From: Methylophaga thalassica
GTDB taxonomy: Bacteria > Pseudomonadota > Gammaproteobacteria > Nitrosococcales > Methylophagaceae
Direction of reading: 5' to 3'
Length of the DNA: 64,000 nt
NCBI RefSeq assembly: GCF_030159795.1
Contig: NZ_BSND01000005.1
Span: forward strand, 372,001-436,000
Shown here: positions 38,786 through 48,929 of the stretch, in pieces
How positions within the stretch are numbered: the stretch's first letter is position 1
Layout of the letters: every line of letters starts with the position of its first letter
Made by a program: the position numbers and the translations under genes
The notes under the pieces: model-generated
What the model was told of the DNA's origin: nothing
Databases searched by the model: none
The model's input: only the letters and a program-made list of their open reading frames with translations

Positions 38786-41137
38786 TCAAGCTAAGCTCTG
38801 CTTTGAATTATTCAAGTATTTCTCAAACTCATCTGCTGGCATCGGTTTATTAAAATAAAATCCCTGAAGTTGCGGGCATTGATATTTTCTTAAAAACTCA
38901 AGTTGCTCAATGGTTTCAACGCCTTCGGCAATCACATTAAGCCCTAATCTATCAGCCATGTTAATGATCGCCTCCGTGATGGCACTATTGCTCTGATTTT
39001 CCGGCAGTCCATGGATAAATGATCGATCAATCTTGACGCTATCGACAGGGAAAATTTCTAAGCTGCTGAATGATGAATAGCCGACACCTAGATCATCAAT
39101 AGCCAATCCGACCCCGAGTTCTTTCAAGGCTCTGAGAACTTTGTTAGCGTTAACCGCATCCTCGACCACGATACGCTCGGTAATTTCAACCACTAAATAC
39201 TCTGCTGGCATCTGGGTTTCGGACAATATCTTGAGAATATCATCCAAAAGACGTTCGTCATTAAATTGTTTCGGCGATAAGTTAACCGCAATGGGTAATA
39301 ATCTATTGCCATTTTTTAGCCATTGCATATTTTGACGACAAGCCGTTTCTATGACCCATTTACCGATGGGAATAATCAACCCGGTATCTTCTGCAATACT
39401 GATAAAGTCAGCGGGTTCAACCAAGCCTAAATTAGGATGATGCCAGCGGATAAGTGCCTCCATACCTATAATTTCAATGCTTTGTGAATCCAGCTTGGCC
39501 TGGTAAAACATCTCGAACTCATGGTTATGTAGGGCGTTCTTTAAGTCGGCTTCCAATGCCCTGCGCTCAAAAGATTGCTTGTGAAGCTCTGCTGAATAAC
39601 GCTGAATTCCATTTTTACCTGACTCTTTTGCAGCATACATAGCGGCATCCGCATGTTTAGTCAGCTCATCTTCATTATCACCATGCTCCGGATAACAGCT
39701 GATACCAATACTTGCGGTAATGTGAATGACTTGGTCTTTGAGCATAAATGGGGCAGCAATAGCATTCAGAATTCGGCCAGCAACCACATCTACATGTTTA
39801 TGTTCTTCCTCACCAGATACTTCGGGTAGTAGAACAATAAATTCATCACCACCAATACGACTGGCTACGTCACTGTCACGAATACTCAAGTTTAATCTTT
39901 CAGCCACTTGTCTGAGTAATTCATCGCCAGCATCATGACCCAAATTATCATTCACCGCCTTGAAGCCATCTAAATCCATGAATAACAGCGAGAACTGACG
40001 ATCATAGCGCTTAGCTTCATTAATCTGATGTTGTACCATTTTGCAGAACATCGCACGATTGGGAAGTTGAGTAAGCTCGTCATGCAAAGCCATAAACTCA
40101 ATCTGGCGCGTGCGTTCGTCCAGCGCCTCTTCCATAGCTTTAAAAGCGCGTTTAATGGCGATGCTAAACAATATGATAGTGAGCAAAATAATAAGCAGTG
40201 CCCCGACGACATTGATCCACAGCTCGTTTATGGCACTTTTATAAAGGCGAGTGATGTTCTCAACCGACACTAATACCCCGGATATCTGCCCAGTAATATC
40301 TTCAAACGGGCTTACACCGATACCATATTTCTCATCTTTATCAGTAATGAAATTATTTGCTGTAGAGATAAATCCAGCATCTAGGTCGACTTTGGGCAAA
40401 AGAGTCTCCATCAGCGATGAATCGGTTGAATAAATCAGCTGGTAATGACTAAACGCCTGACCTTGGATATCAGCCTCACTGAAAGTAATAAAGTCATCCA
40501 CTAATAAAATGGCAAGATCATTACCCGTGGCCTCTTTTAATTCGTGAAAGATATGGTCGATTTCTTCGGCTAACTCAATATAACCTATGAATTCCTGTGA
40601 CTCTCCTAGATAAACCGGCTGAACACAACGGAGAGAATAAAAATTCATGCCCATTTCAATGCCACAGACAAGTTTCTGTGTTCTGGCAGATTTAAGGTAG
40701 GTAGTGCGAGATAAACGGTCACCAAACTGGTCGGGCTTGTGAGCTCTCAAAATAACATCGCCATTGGGACCGATAAAATAGGCGTGGGTGATTTTTGTTT
40801 GATTTTTTAAGCGCTCAAAATCATCTTCAAATTCAGCATAGATCGTATCGCGCTGCCCTGATTGCATTTTTTCGAGTAATGTTTGATTACTGGAAAGTGC
40901 AGTAATTGCTCTGGCCAGACCTACCGCATCTGCTTCAAGAAATTGCCTAAACAGTTTAACTGTCGTTTCGTGCGTATCGGATACTTCACTATTGACGTGT
41001 TCTATATGGTGTTTAAAAAAAATCAGACTGCTAGCAATACCAACAGAGATCATCAGAGTAAACAAAAATAATTCCAAACGTGTTCTTGTGGTTAATGCTT
41101 TGACCCGTCTGCTTAATTTAAATGGCCTTACAAACAT
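38786..41137 (-). CDS. GGDEF-EAL c-di-GMP enzyme with periplasmic sensor
   Basis: A 783-residue membrane protein with membrane helix 1 (about 20-40), a periplasmic Cache-like sensor to about 300, helix 2 (WINVVGALLIILLTIILFSI), GGDEF (about 350-510) and EAL (about 525-775). The cyclase site IGGDEF is intact, with an inhibitory RxxD (RDSD) five residues before it. The phosphodiesterase residues also look intact: EALIRWHH, AVNLSPKQF, VEITERI, IDDLGVGYS, VKIDRSF and VIAEGVET. Both activities are therefore possible. The ligand is unknown. A PilZ protein is encoded 3 kb away. Confidence 0.94.
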   Translation of the reverse strand: MFVRPFKLSRRVKALTTRTRLELFLFTLMISVGIASSLIFFKHHIEHVNSEVSDTHETTVKLFRQFLEADAVGLARAITALSSNQTLLEKMQSGQRDTIYAEFEDDFERLKNQTKITHAYFIGPNGDVILRAHKPDQFGDRLSRTTYLKSARTQKLVCGIEMGMNFYSLRCVQPVYLGESQEFIGYIELAEEIDHIFHELKEATGNDLAILLVDDFITFSEADIQGQAFSHYQLIYSTDSSLMETLLPKVDLDAGFISTANNFITDKDEKYGIGVSPFEDITGQISGVLVSVENITRLYKSAINELWINVVGALLIILLTIILFSIAIKRAFKAMEEALDERTRQIEFMALHDELTQLPNRAMFCKMVQHQINEAKRYDRQFSLLFMDLDGFKAVNDNLGHDAGDELLRQVAERLNLSIRDSDVASRIGGDEFIVLLPEVSGEEEHKHVDVVAGRILNAIAAPFMLKDQVIHITASIGISCYPEHGDNEDELTKHADAAMYAAKESGKNGIQRYSAELHKQSFERRALEADLKNALHNHEFEMFYQAKLDSQSIEIIGMEALIRWHHPNLGLVEPADFISIAEDTGLIIPIGKWVIETACRQNMQWLKNGNRLLPIAVNLSPKQFNDERLLDDILKILSETQMPAEYLVVEITERIVVEDAVNANKVLRALKELGVGLAIDDLGVGYSSFSSLEIFPVDSVKIDRSFIHGLPENQSNSAITEAIINMADRLGLNVIAEGVETIEQLEFLRKYQCPQLQGFYFNKPMPADEFEKYLNNSKQSLA

Positions 41138-41331
41138 CGTTGTTTACCCCATCAACAAACAAATTAGTGTCCTTGAACTGATTTGTATAATCACATGTTT
41201 ATATTAGCGCTTTGCTTCATTTGAGTAGTAAATTAATTGTGCAGTGATGTGAGTGTGAAAGTAGTACTGTCGTTATAAAAATCTTCGTCATTATTCGCCT
41301 GGAACCACTCTCTGGAGCCGATTAGAAATAA

Positions 41332-41359
41332 AAAAAGGGGCGAATCCTCGCCCCTTTTT
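41332..41359. terminator. Strong bidirectional intrinsic terminator
   Basis: AAAAAGGGGCGA-ATCC-TCGCCCCTTTTT is a fully symmetric 12-bp arm hairpin with U-tracts on both strands. It insulates the GGDEF-EAL gene from transcription of the upstream minus-strand gene. Confidence 0.85.
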
Positions 41360-41424
41360 GCTGATTGAAAATGACGATCACAATGTCAGCGAAGGAAACG
41401 CCGACGATGAATCATTGAAATTAT

Positions 41425-41453
41425 AAAAAAGGCCAGCCTGAATCAGGCTGACC
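41425..41453 (-). terminator. Terminator of the gene at 41462-41893
   Basis: GGCCAGCCTGA/TCAGGCTGACC (one mismatch) lies eight bases after the stop, followed on the minus strand by six T residues. Together with the terminator at 41332 it forms a tandem terminator. Confidence 0.75.
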
Positions 41454-41461
41454 TTCCTCGA

Positions 41462-41893
41462 TTATTGACAACTGACTTGATAGCCATCTTTGACGCGCTT
41501 AAAGCTGTAAGTGTTGTCATTACCTTTCTGTTCATAGTTCAACTCGTCATTAACTAATTCCAGATTCTCATAATGAATTTGCTTACCAATCTGATCAGAA
41601 GAATTTCCATTCATATCCTGAAAAGCTGCAATGACCGTATGTAACTCTTTGCCCTCCATCTTCCACTGACCTCGCTCTTTTTGCACCCAGGAAAGATTTT
41701 CACCGTCACAGACCAGAAACAATGCGGCGTAACTCTGATCCGCTTCACGTTTGACCAACCATTTCATAGTTTCACCGTCATGATCGGTTTCGGCATACCA
41801 GGTGCCAATTAAATCATCGAATCTTACTTCCGCAACAGCCATGCTTGATATAGATAGACCAACCAGTACTGCCAACATTGTTTTTAATTTCAT
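41462..41893 (-). CDS. Unknown secreted protein
   Basis: A 143-residue protein with a signal peptide (TMLAVLVGLSISSMAVA, cleavage before EVRFDD). The mature part has a lipocalin- or DUF-like beta pattern beginning LIGTWYAETDHDGETMKWLV and ending with YQVSCQ; Cys residues at LVCDG and VSCQ could form a disulphide. The GTWY start recalls lipocalin-type or stress-induced periplasmic proteins, but I recognise no specific family. GGAGG-like sequence precedes the ATG, and two terminators follow, so it is a monocistronic unit. Confidence 0.7.
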   Translation of the reverse strand: MKLKTMLAVLVGLSISSMAVAEVRFDDLIGTWYAETDHDGETMKWLVKREADQSYAALFLVCDGENLSWVQKERGQWKMEGKELHTVIAAFQDMNGNSSDQIGKQIHYENLELVNDELNYEQKGNDNTYSFKRVKDGYQVSCQ

Positions 41894-42473
41894 GGGGAAT
41901 CACCCTCCTTAGATGTCTACATAGATATAGGAGGATTCATTACTTCATCAATATTCATAACACCCGCCTAACTCGTTCGACAACACTAATCTTGCTGGTA
42001 AGACAGAACAAGATGTCCTAGTGATAATTGTGACTGACTCCTAATGCGGTGATGTAGAGATATCGCAAAAGCCTCTGTTTTTGATATCAGCTTGCTGGGA
42101 AAACAGAAAAATTTTGCCGTTATTTAGGGAGGAGAAAACCGCCTTTAAGTCAGAGCAACGCGGTCAATCATTATGGGTTCAGCAATTCAGTCATATCGGA
42201 TAAAAACAATATCGATTGCTTATTAATCAACGAGATAATGGGATCAAGCCAAAAGGAATACCGACCCAGAAAACCAGAATAATGGCTAAACGTTCGAAGA
42301 TACATCATTCGGGGAAGGCTTTTCATATTAACACTAAATAAGTAGTTGTGAAGTGGCTTGCGGTTGATATGAATAGCATTGGGAAAATAATCGTTGCTCA
42401 CTCTTTGCAGTAATGATTTCTTGCACCATAATCAACTTCAGGTCTCCAACTAACCAAAGAGGATCTCGAACCA
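41894..42473. other. Gene-poor intergenic region before phoH
   Basis: 580 bases without a convincing gene. A minus-strand frame of 76 codons (42171-42401) exists, but it needs a GTG start, lacks a good ribosome site and shows no family pattern. GATATC repeats at 42057 and 42083 and a free AGGGAGGAGA stretch at 42126 without a following start codon suggest decayed sequence or a leader. It must contain promoters for the flanking divergent genes. Confidence 0.4.
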
Positions 42474-43883
42474 ATGATCAAACGTCCCGCCGAAGGTAAA
42501 CGTCTGTTTATTCTGGACACCAACGTGTTAATGCATGACCCAACGGCTTTATTCCGTTTTGATGAGCATGATATCTATTTACCGATGGTGGTATTAGAAG
42601 AACTTGACCGCGGTAAAAAAGGCTTATCTGAAGTGTCCCGCAATGTACGTCAAGTTAGCCGATTCCTCGATGATTTATTGTTACAGGCTGAAGATAATGA
42701 AGCCATTAGCAAAGGCATACCTCTGCCCAGCGTGAATAGCGGCGATATGCCAAATGCCAGTGGTCGCTTGTTTTTCCAGACCACTCAAATGGAGCAGGAA
42801 TTACCTAAAGAGCTGCCGAGTCATCAAGGTGATAACGCCATTTTAAGTGTGGCAATTGCATTACAGGCAGCGATTAAAGATCACACGATTATTCTCGTTT
42901 CAAAAGACATTAACTTACGCATCAAGGCCACCGTTTTAGGTATCTGTGCCGAAGACTACTACAACGATAAAGTCCTGGATGATGTGGATCTGCTCTATCG
43001 CGGTGCAAGCGAACTGAATGCGGACTTTTGGGATGACTTAAATCGTCTGGAATCGTGGACGGCTGATGGTCAGACCTTTTATGAAGTTGAAGGCGATGTG
43101 GTTAAAGACTGGTATCCCAATCAGCTCATTTACTCGCCCGGTGAAGATCACAATATTGAAGCGGTAGTGCGCTCGGTCACTGAAACCAGTGCTGATATTC
43201 AGCTTATCAACGATTACCGTAAAGATAATCATGCCATCTGGGGAATTACAGCACGCAATCGCGAACAAAATTTCGCACTGAATTTATTAATGGATCCTGA
43301 CGTTGATTTCGTCAGCTTACTGGGTCAGGCTGGTACCGGTAAAACGTTGCTGACATTGGCAGCAGCATTAACACAAACTGTCGAACACAAACGTTACAGT
43401 GAAATCATCATGACCCGTGTCACCGTGCCTGTCGGTGAAGACATTGGTTTCTTACCGGGTACCGAAGAAGAAAAAATGACGCCTTGGATGGGCGCATTAA
43501 TGGATAACCTTGAGGTATTAAATAAAACAGAAGGTGGCGAATGGGGTCGTCAGGCGACCAATGATCTATTACAGCGCTGGATCAAAATCCGTTCATTAAA
43601 CTTTATGCGCGGCCGCACCTTCCTGAACCGCTTTTTAATTATTGATGAAGCGCAAAACTTAACCTCAAAACAGATGAAGACCTTGATTACCCGCGCAGGC
43701 CCAGGCACTAAAATTGTCTGCTTGGGTAACATCGCTCAAATTGACACGCCGTACTTGAGTGAGACGACATCAGGTCTGACTTATGTGGTTGATCACTTTA
43801 AATATTGGCAGCACAGTGGTCACATTACGTTACTCAGAGGTGAACGTTCAAGACTGGCTGATTATGCCTCCGAAAACCTTTAA
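42474..43883 (+). CDS. PIN-PhoH ATPase (PhoH2-like)
   Basis: A 469-residue protein combining an N-terminal PIN ribonuclease domain (FILDTNVLMHDPTALF, acidic ELDRGKKG and DNAILSVA) with a C-terminal PhoH ATPase domain (Walker A GQAGTGKT near 280, Walker B FLIIDEAQN, LGNIAQID). PIN-PhoH fusions of mycobacteria have RNA-unwinding and cleaving activity; the physiological role in proteobacteria is uncertain. AAAGAGGATC precedes the start at suitable distance. The PilZ gene follows after 91 bases on the same strand. Confidence 0.92.
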   Translation: MIKRPAEGKRLFILDTNVLMHDPTALFRFDEHDIYLPMVVLEELDRGKKGLSEVSRNVRQVSRFLDDLLLQAEDNEAISKGIPLPSVNSGDMPNASGRLFFQTTQMEQELPKELPSHQGDNAILSVAIALQAAIKDHTIILVSKDINLRIKATVLGICAEDYYNDKVLDDVDLLYRGASELNADFWDDLNRLESWTADGQTFYEVEGDVVKDWYPNQLIYSPGEDHNIEAVVRSVTETSADIQLINDYRKDNHAIWGITARNREQNFALNLLMDPDVDFVSLLGQAGTGKTLLTLAAALTQTVEHKRYSEIIMTRVTVPVGEDIGFLPGTEEEKMTPWMGALMDNLEVLNKTEGGEWGRQATNDLLQRWIKIRSLNFMRGRTFLNRFLIIDEAQNLTSKQMKTLITRAGPGTKIVCLGNIAQIDTPYLSETTSGLTYVVDHFKYWQHSGHITLLRGERSRLADYASENL

Positions 43884-43974
43884 TGCTGGCAACTTAATCG
43901 GAACATGATATAAAGAATCCTATATTCAAGCCGATTAAGTGGCATTAGGTTTTCAAGGATAACGGTAGAGAGTG

Positions 43975-44589
43975 ATGCAACATTCAGGTTCAGACAGACG
44001 TGAATTTTTTCGAATCAATGACTCGGTGGTGATTGAGTTCAAACCAGTGGAAAAAACACACGTTGGTGAAGTCGCAAAACGTATTTCACAATCATCAGAT
44101 AATGATGGTGATTCTGAACGGGCACAGTTACGTACAATGCAAAACGTGTTTTCACATTTACTGGACCAAATCAGCCAGCATGATCGTGAAATGGCACGTG
44201 CCCTACGGTTATTGGATGACAAAGTAAATCTGATAGCGCAGCGAATCGAGCGTCATAACAATCCGATCAATCCTGACAAACTGACAGACGTTAACTTAAG
44301 TGGGGGTGGCGTTGCTTTATTAGTGGCCACCCCTATTCCACCAAGAGATTATGTTGAACTTTTTATGCAGTTAGTGCCATCAGCCAGCACCATTCATACT
44401 CTGGCGACGGTGATTGGCTGTGACAAAATCGAACAAGCACCGTCTGAAACACCTTATTTATTACGTATGGCCTTCACTCATATGGATGAAATGGATCGTA
44501 ATGTCCTGATTCGCCACACCTTAAAACGTCAGGCCGAACGTTTACGCGAAGGTGAGCTCACAGGCGCTATGACCCTTATCGAGTCTTGA
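43975..44589 (+). CDS. PilZ domain protein with internal insertion
   Basis: A 204-residue c-di-GMP receptor candidate. The first PilZ motif RxxxR is at the N-terminus (DRREFFRIND) and the second (N/D)xSxxG is at about residue 100 (VNLSGGGVALL). A charged helical insertion of about 85 residues with a coiled-coil character (HLLDQISQHDREMARALRLL) lies between them. Such an insertion separates strands of the fold and may mediate oligomerisation. ATG 43975 follows a GTG at 43972; GAGAG lies upstream. The gene is convergent with the RND pump (14-base overlap). A GGDEF-EAL enzyme is encoded nearby. Confidence 0.82.
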   Translation: MQHSGSDRREFFRINDSVVIEFKPVEKTHVGEVAKRISQSSDNDGDSERAQLRTMQNVFSHLLDQISQHDREMARALRLLDDKVNLIAQRIERHNNPINPDKLTDVNLSGGGVALLVATPIPPRDYVELFMQLVPSASTIHTLATVIGCDKIEQAPSETPYLLRMAFTHMDEMDRNVLIRHTLKRQAERLREGELTGAMTLIES

Positions 44590-47500
44590 TATAGCTGTAA
44601 TACAGCAACGGAATGACCAATAAGGTTAATAAGGTCGACACCAGAATTCCGAATAACAAGGCAATAGCCAAGCCATTAAATATGGGGTCATCGAGAATAA
44701 AGACCGCCCCTACCATCGCAGCCAGCGCAGTCAGAATAATGGGCTTGGCACGGGTTGCAGCAGCGGCAATCACTGCCTTCTCAGCCGTCATGCCTTCAGC
44801 CATCGCATGACGAATAAAGTCGACTAACAAAATAGAGTTACGCACGATAATCCCCGCCATTGCAATCATGCCAATCATTGATGTTGCTGTAAAAGATGCG
44901 CCTAATAAAGCATGCCCAGGCATGACGCCAATTACGGTCAGTGGAATTGGCACCATAATAATCAACGGTAATAAATAAGATCGAAACTGCGCCACAATCA
45001 GCAGATAAATCAGAATAATGCCCACGGCATAAGCTAAGCCCATATCACGAAACGTCTCATAGGTAATTTGCCATTCTCCATCCCATTTCAGTGAATCTTG
45101 TAGCGCCAGACTTGGCACTGAAACCAAATATTGCTCAATCGACATATTCTCTAATTGCTGATACACCGAAAACATTCCATATAATGGACTATCGACCTTG
45201 CCAGCCATATCCGCTGTGACGTAAGTCACGGCTTGTAAGTCCTTGTGGTAAAGCGTTTGCTGATGTTCACCATCCACCACATTGACGACATCAGATAAAC
45301 GAATCAGCTCACCTTGTTGATTGATGAGCTTCATATTCAATACGGCATCAAGATTCGCTTTATCCTCGATTGACCATTGCAACCGCAATGGTATGGCGTA
45401 TTTCACATTATCATCGTGCAGATACCCTACGTCCTCACCAGTCAGCGCTAACTGAATAGCTTCAACAATCTGTTGCTGACTCAGGCCAAATAAGCTCGCT
45501 TTATTTCTATCTACATTAATCATCTGTCTGTCGGCTTTCGCCTCAATGCTGCTATCAATATCGACAATGCCATCGGTTTGCTCGAACACCTTAACAAGTT
45601 GTGATGCCTGATTTTGTCGCTGTTGTTCATTCAAGCCATACAACTCCGCCACAATGGGTGATAACACAGGTGGTCCCGCCGGCACTTCAACGACCTTGAT
45701 ACATGCATCCCATTTCTTAGCAATCGTTGTCAGTGGCTCTCTTAGCTTTAGTGCTAAGGCATGGCTATGTTCATCACGCTGATGTTTATCTCTGAGGTTG
45801 ATTTGAATATCTGCCTGATGCCAGCCCTCACGCAAATAATACTGACGCACCAGACCATTAAAATTAATCGGCGAAGCTGTGCCGACATAGGCCTGATAAT
45901 CGGTCACATCGGCAACGGTCGACAGATAATCTGTCAATGCACGGGTGACTGCGGCTGTTTTTTCTAATGGCGAGCCTTCAGGCATATCAATCACAATCTG
46001 CACTTCAGACTTATTATCAAACGGCAGCATTTTCAGAATAACCAGTTTCATTGCTGCCAGACCAACAGACACAATGACCAGCAAAATAAGTCCACCCCAC
46101 AGTAATTTTCGGCGGCGGGCTGCATTTTCATGTAATAGAAAGGGACTCAAAATACGCTGAAAAACGGCGTTATATTGGGACTCGGCGACTTGCTCATGGT
46201 TGGTCGAACGAGAATGTGAAAGCATCTTCAACACCATCCATGGTGTCACGATATAGGCCACCATTAATGACAGCAGCATGCCCATACTGGCATTAATCGG
46301 AATCGGGCTCATATACGGGCCCATCAAACCGCTGACAAAGGCCATGGGTAATAAGGCGGCAATCACGGCTAAAGTCGCCAATATGGTTGGCTGGCCTACC
46401 TCATCGACAGCGATGGGAATCGCTTGTTTTAAGGTTAATTTTCCTTGTTGAATATGACGATGAATATTCTCCACCACCACAATCGCATCATCCACCAAAA
46501 TGCCAATAGAAAAAATTAAGGCGAATAACGACACCCGATTTAAAGTAAAACCCCATGCCCACGAGGCAAATAACATCAGTAATAAGGTAATCACCACCGC
46601 TACGCCAACGATAATGGCCTCTCGCCAGCCCAGTGCAAATAACACCAATAAAACCACAGCCACCGTGACAAAAATAAGTTTATGGATCAGCGTATCGGCT
46701 TTTTGATCCGCCGTTTCACCATAATTACGTGTGACGGTCACCTGCACATCATCCGCAATCATCACGCCTTTTAATTCTGTTACCTGCTGCAGAACGGCAT
46801 CGGCAATATCGGCGGCATTGGTTCCAGGCTGTTTGGCAATGGCGATGGTGACGGCATCATATTCACCCTGAGCTTTAATCTGTTTGTCTGCAGCAGCAGG
46901 TCCGGTGCCAAACCACACATACTGACTGGGTTGTTCTGGACCAAGAGCAATATCAGCCACATCAGTTAAATACACCGGTTGGTCATTAAATACACCGACA
47001 ATTAATGACTTCAGCGTGTCAGCGGAAACAATAAACTGACCCGCTTGAACACTAGTCATTTGATTATTCTGTACTGTCGTCCCAGCCTCAGCAGATTGGT
47101 TAGCGGCTGACAATGCCTGACTCAAACGATGACTATCAATGTGATAAGCCGCCATTGCCTGTGGATCTAAGGTGATATTCACTACGGTATCAGCGCCGCC
47201 AACAGTATAAATATCCCGTGTTCCATCAACCCGCTTCAGTTCCACTTCCAAGGACTGTGCCAACTGTTTTAACTGATTTGAATCCTGCTGGCCCTGACGC
47301 CATAAGGTCAGCGTCAGAATAGGCACATCATCAATGCCTTTGGGTTTAATAATAGGTTGTGACACACCTAAGTTTTTGGGCAACCAATCCAGATTGGAAT
47401 AGATTTTATTGTACAAACGTACAATCGCATCGGTACGGTTCTCGCCGACTTCAAACTCGGCAGTGATAATAGCCAGTCCTGGCTTTGATACTGAATACAC

Positions 47501-47767
47501 ATGTTTCAGACCAAAAATTTCACTGACCACCTGCTCCGCCGGTGTCGCTATCAAACTCTCAACTTCCTTGGCTGACGCACCGGGGTAAGCAATGAAAATA
47601 TCTGCCATCGTGACATCAATCTGCGGCTCTTCTTCACGCGGCGTCACCATCAATGCAAACAATCCCAGTAACAATGCTAACAGCGCCATCAATGGCGTCA
47701 GTGCATTGTCCTGAAATAACCCGGCAATACGACCGGATATTCCCAGTTTTGGCTTAGGTTCAGTCAT
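44576..47767 (-). CDS. RND efflux transporter permease subunit
   Basis: A 1063-residue inner-membrane pump of the HAE/AcrB superfamily, which exports substrates with proton energy. It has the first helix (TPLMALLALLLGLFALMVTP), two large periplasmic loops, and two groups of helices. The relay motif GILVDDAIVVVENIHRH, with its paired Asp residues in TM4, supports proton-driven transport. The N-terminal PREEEPQIDVTMADIFIAYPG is typical of a proteobacterial subgroup with unknown substrate. The gene overlaps its adaptor by eight bases. No outer-membrane TolC gene is adjacent. Confidence 0.92.
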   Translation of the reverse strand: MTEPKPKLGISGRIAGLFQDNALTPLMALLALLLGLFALMVTPREEEPQIDVTMADIFIAYPGASAKEVESLIATPAEQVVSEIFGLKHVYSVSKPGLAIITAEFEVGENRTDAIVRLYNKIYSNLDWLPKNLGVSQPIIKPKGIDDVPILTLTLWRQGQQDSNQLKQLAQSLEVELKRVDGTRDIYTVGGADTVVNITLDPQAMAAYHIDSHRLSQALSAANQSAEAGTTVQNNQMTSVQAGQFIVSADTLKSLIVGVFNDQPVYLTDVADIALGPEQPSQYVWFGTGPAAADKQIKAQGEYDAVTIAIAKQPGTNAADIADAVLQQVTELKGVMIADDVQVTVTRNYGETADQKADTLIHKLIFVTVAVVLLVLFALGWREAIIVGVAVVITLLLMLFASWAWGFTLNRVSLFALIFSIGILVDDAIVVVENIHRHIQQGKLTLKQAIPIAVDEVGQPTILATLAVIAALLPMAFVSGLMGPYMSPIPINASMGMLLSLMVAYIVTPWMVLKMLSHSRSTNHEQVAESQYNAVFQRILSPFLLHENAARRRKLLWGGLILLVIVSVGLAAMKLVILKMLPFDNKSEVQIVIDMPEGSPLEKTAAVTRALTDYLSTVADVTDYQAYVGTASPINFNGLVRQYYLREGWHQADIQINLRDKHQRDEHSHALALKLREPLTTIAKKWDACIKVVEVPAGPPVLSPIVAELYGLNEQQRQNQASQLVKVFEQTDGIVDIDSSIEAKADRQMINVDRNKASLFGLSQQQIVEAIQLALTGEDVGYLHDDNVKYAIPLRLQWSIEDKANLDAVLNMKLINQQGELIRLSDVVNVVDGEHQQTLYHKDLQAVTYVTADMAGKVDSPLYGMFSVYQQLENMSIEQYLVSVPSLALQDSLKWDGEWQITYETFRDMGLAYAVGIILIYLLIVAQFRSYLLPLIIMVPIPLTVIGVMPGHALLGASFTATSMIGMIAMAGIIVRNSILLVDFIRHAMAEGMTAEKAVIAAAATRAKPIILTALAAMVGAVFILDDPIFNGLAIALLFGILVSTLLTLLVIPLLYYSYIKTR

Positions 47768-48833
47768 GTTGTAGCTGCAAATACAATAAGGCCATATCTG
47801 GCTGAGTAATCACTTGTTCTCCGGCATCGATGCCGGATAAGACTTCAACCCAGCCATCATCGTAGTCCGTCCCCACTCTGACTTGTCGGAATACAACCCG
47901 TTGCTGTGCAAGCACGTAGACCCCATTCACTTCAGCCCGTTTCACCAACGCCTGTTTTGGAATCACCAACACCGGCTGATCACTGCCATATGCGATGACT
48001 TTTGTCGTCATGCCAGGGAAAATACCATTGATCTTTTGTGGTAAATCCAAACGGATATGAAAACTGTGAGACTTTGGATTTGCAGCTGGAATTAAGATTT
48101 TATCAAGCTGTGTTAAATGCTCGCCTGTAGGTAAAAGGACATCCAGCTTGGCCGCCATCACTTCAGTTAATTGTTTCTCTGGCACGGTAAACACCACGCG
48201 TAAATCATCCAGTGATAAACCGGACATCAATGCCTGTCCAGGTGTTGCCATCTCGCCCACTTCAATCCAGCGCTTAGTCATCACACCCGCGTAAGGTGCT
48301 CGCACTTCGGTATAGGACAGCTCAACTTTAGCCTGCTCGACTTCCGCTTGCCGCGCTTTAATTTGGGCATTTAATACATTGACGCGTGCCGCTGTCGCCG
48401 CTTTATCCGCTTCAGCTTTATCTAAAGCGGAGCGTGTCACCTGTTTACGTTGATACAAATCATTAATACGTTTAGCTTCAGCAGCGGCTTCAGTATATCT
48501 GGCCTGAACTTCTTTTAACTGCGCCTGTTCGGCCAGCAGATTCGCTTCTGCCTGCCATAGACGGGTTTTAATTTCTTCATCATTAAACCGTAAAATCAGT
48601 GCACCTTTTTCCACTCTGTCATTCACGTCATAAAAGATCTCAGCCACTTGCGCTGAAACACGGGAAGAGACAGTCGCCTGATTAACAGCTTCAATACTGC
48701 CATCAAAAGTCCATTGCTGAGCGTAGTTTTTTAACACCGCTTCGGCATGGGGTAGCGCTTCGGCCTGAACAGTAAAACTCACAGGAAAAAACAGTATGAA
48801 AAAGACAATCCATTTAGTAAATGAATGTTCCAT
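47760..48833 (-). CDS. RND efflux periplasmic adaptor subunit
   Basis: A 357-residue membrane-fusion protein. It has an N-terminal signal segment (WIVFFILFFPVSFTVQAEA), lipoyl-like halves (GSIEAVNQATVSSRVSAQVA and APYAGVMTKRWIEVGEMATP) separated by an alpha-helical hairpin rich in Ala, Glu and Lys (about 90-160), a beta-barrel region and a membrane-proximal domain. It connects the pump to an outer-membrane channel. It is the first gene of the two-gene unit and is coupled to the pump by an 8-base overlap. Confidence 0.92.
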   Translation of the reverse strand: MEHSFTKWIVFFILFFPVSFTVQAEALPHAEAVLKNYAQQWTFDGSIEAVNQATVSSRVSAQVAEIFYDVNDRVEKGALILRFNDEEIKTRLWQAEANLLAEQAQLKEVQARYTEAAAEAKRINDLYQRKQVTRSALDKAEADKAATAARVNVLNAQIKARQAEVEQAKVELSYTEVRAPYAGVMTKRWIEVGEMATPGQALMSGLSLDDLRVVFTVPEKQLTEVMAAKLDVLLPTGEHLTQLDKILIPAANPKSHSFHIRLDLPQKINGIFPGMTTKVIAYGSDQPVLVIPKQALVKRAEVNGVYVLAQQRVVFRQVRVGTDYDDGWVEVLSGIDAGEQVITQPDMALLYLQLQHD

Positions 48834-48929
48834 GGTAATCTCAACATCAATATTAGCATTTGCTAATTTACATTTATCACCACTGATTGTCTATACTGAG
48901 TTTTTGTTCAAGCTGGAAATAATCTGTTC

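Larger units (their letters stand above)
41138..41461. other. Intergenic region with two terminators
   Basis: 324 bases between the GGDEF-EAL start and the stop of the next minus-strand gene. It contains the GGDEF-EAL upstream region and the two terminators listed separately. I see no gene in it. Confidence 0.6.

Noticed and set aside
42171-42401. 76-codon minus-strand ORF in the phoH upstream region
   Set aside because: It requires a GTG start, has no ribosome site, no recognisable family, and lies in a region with decayed appearance.
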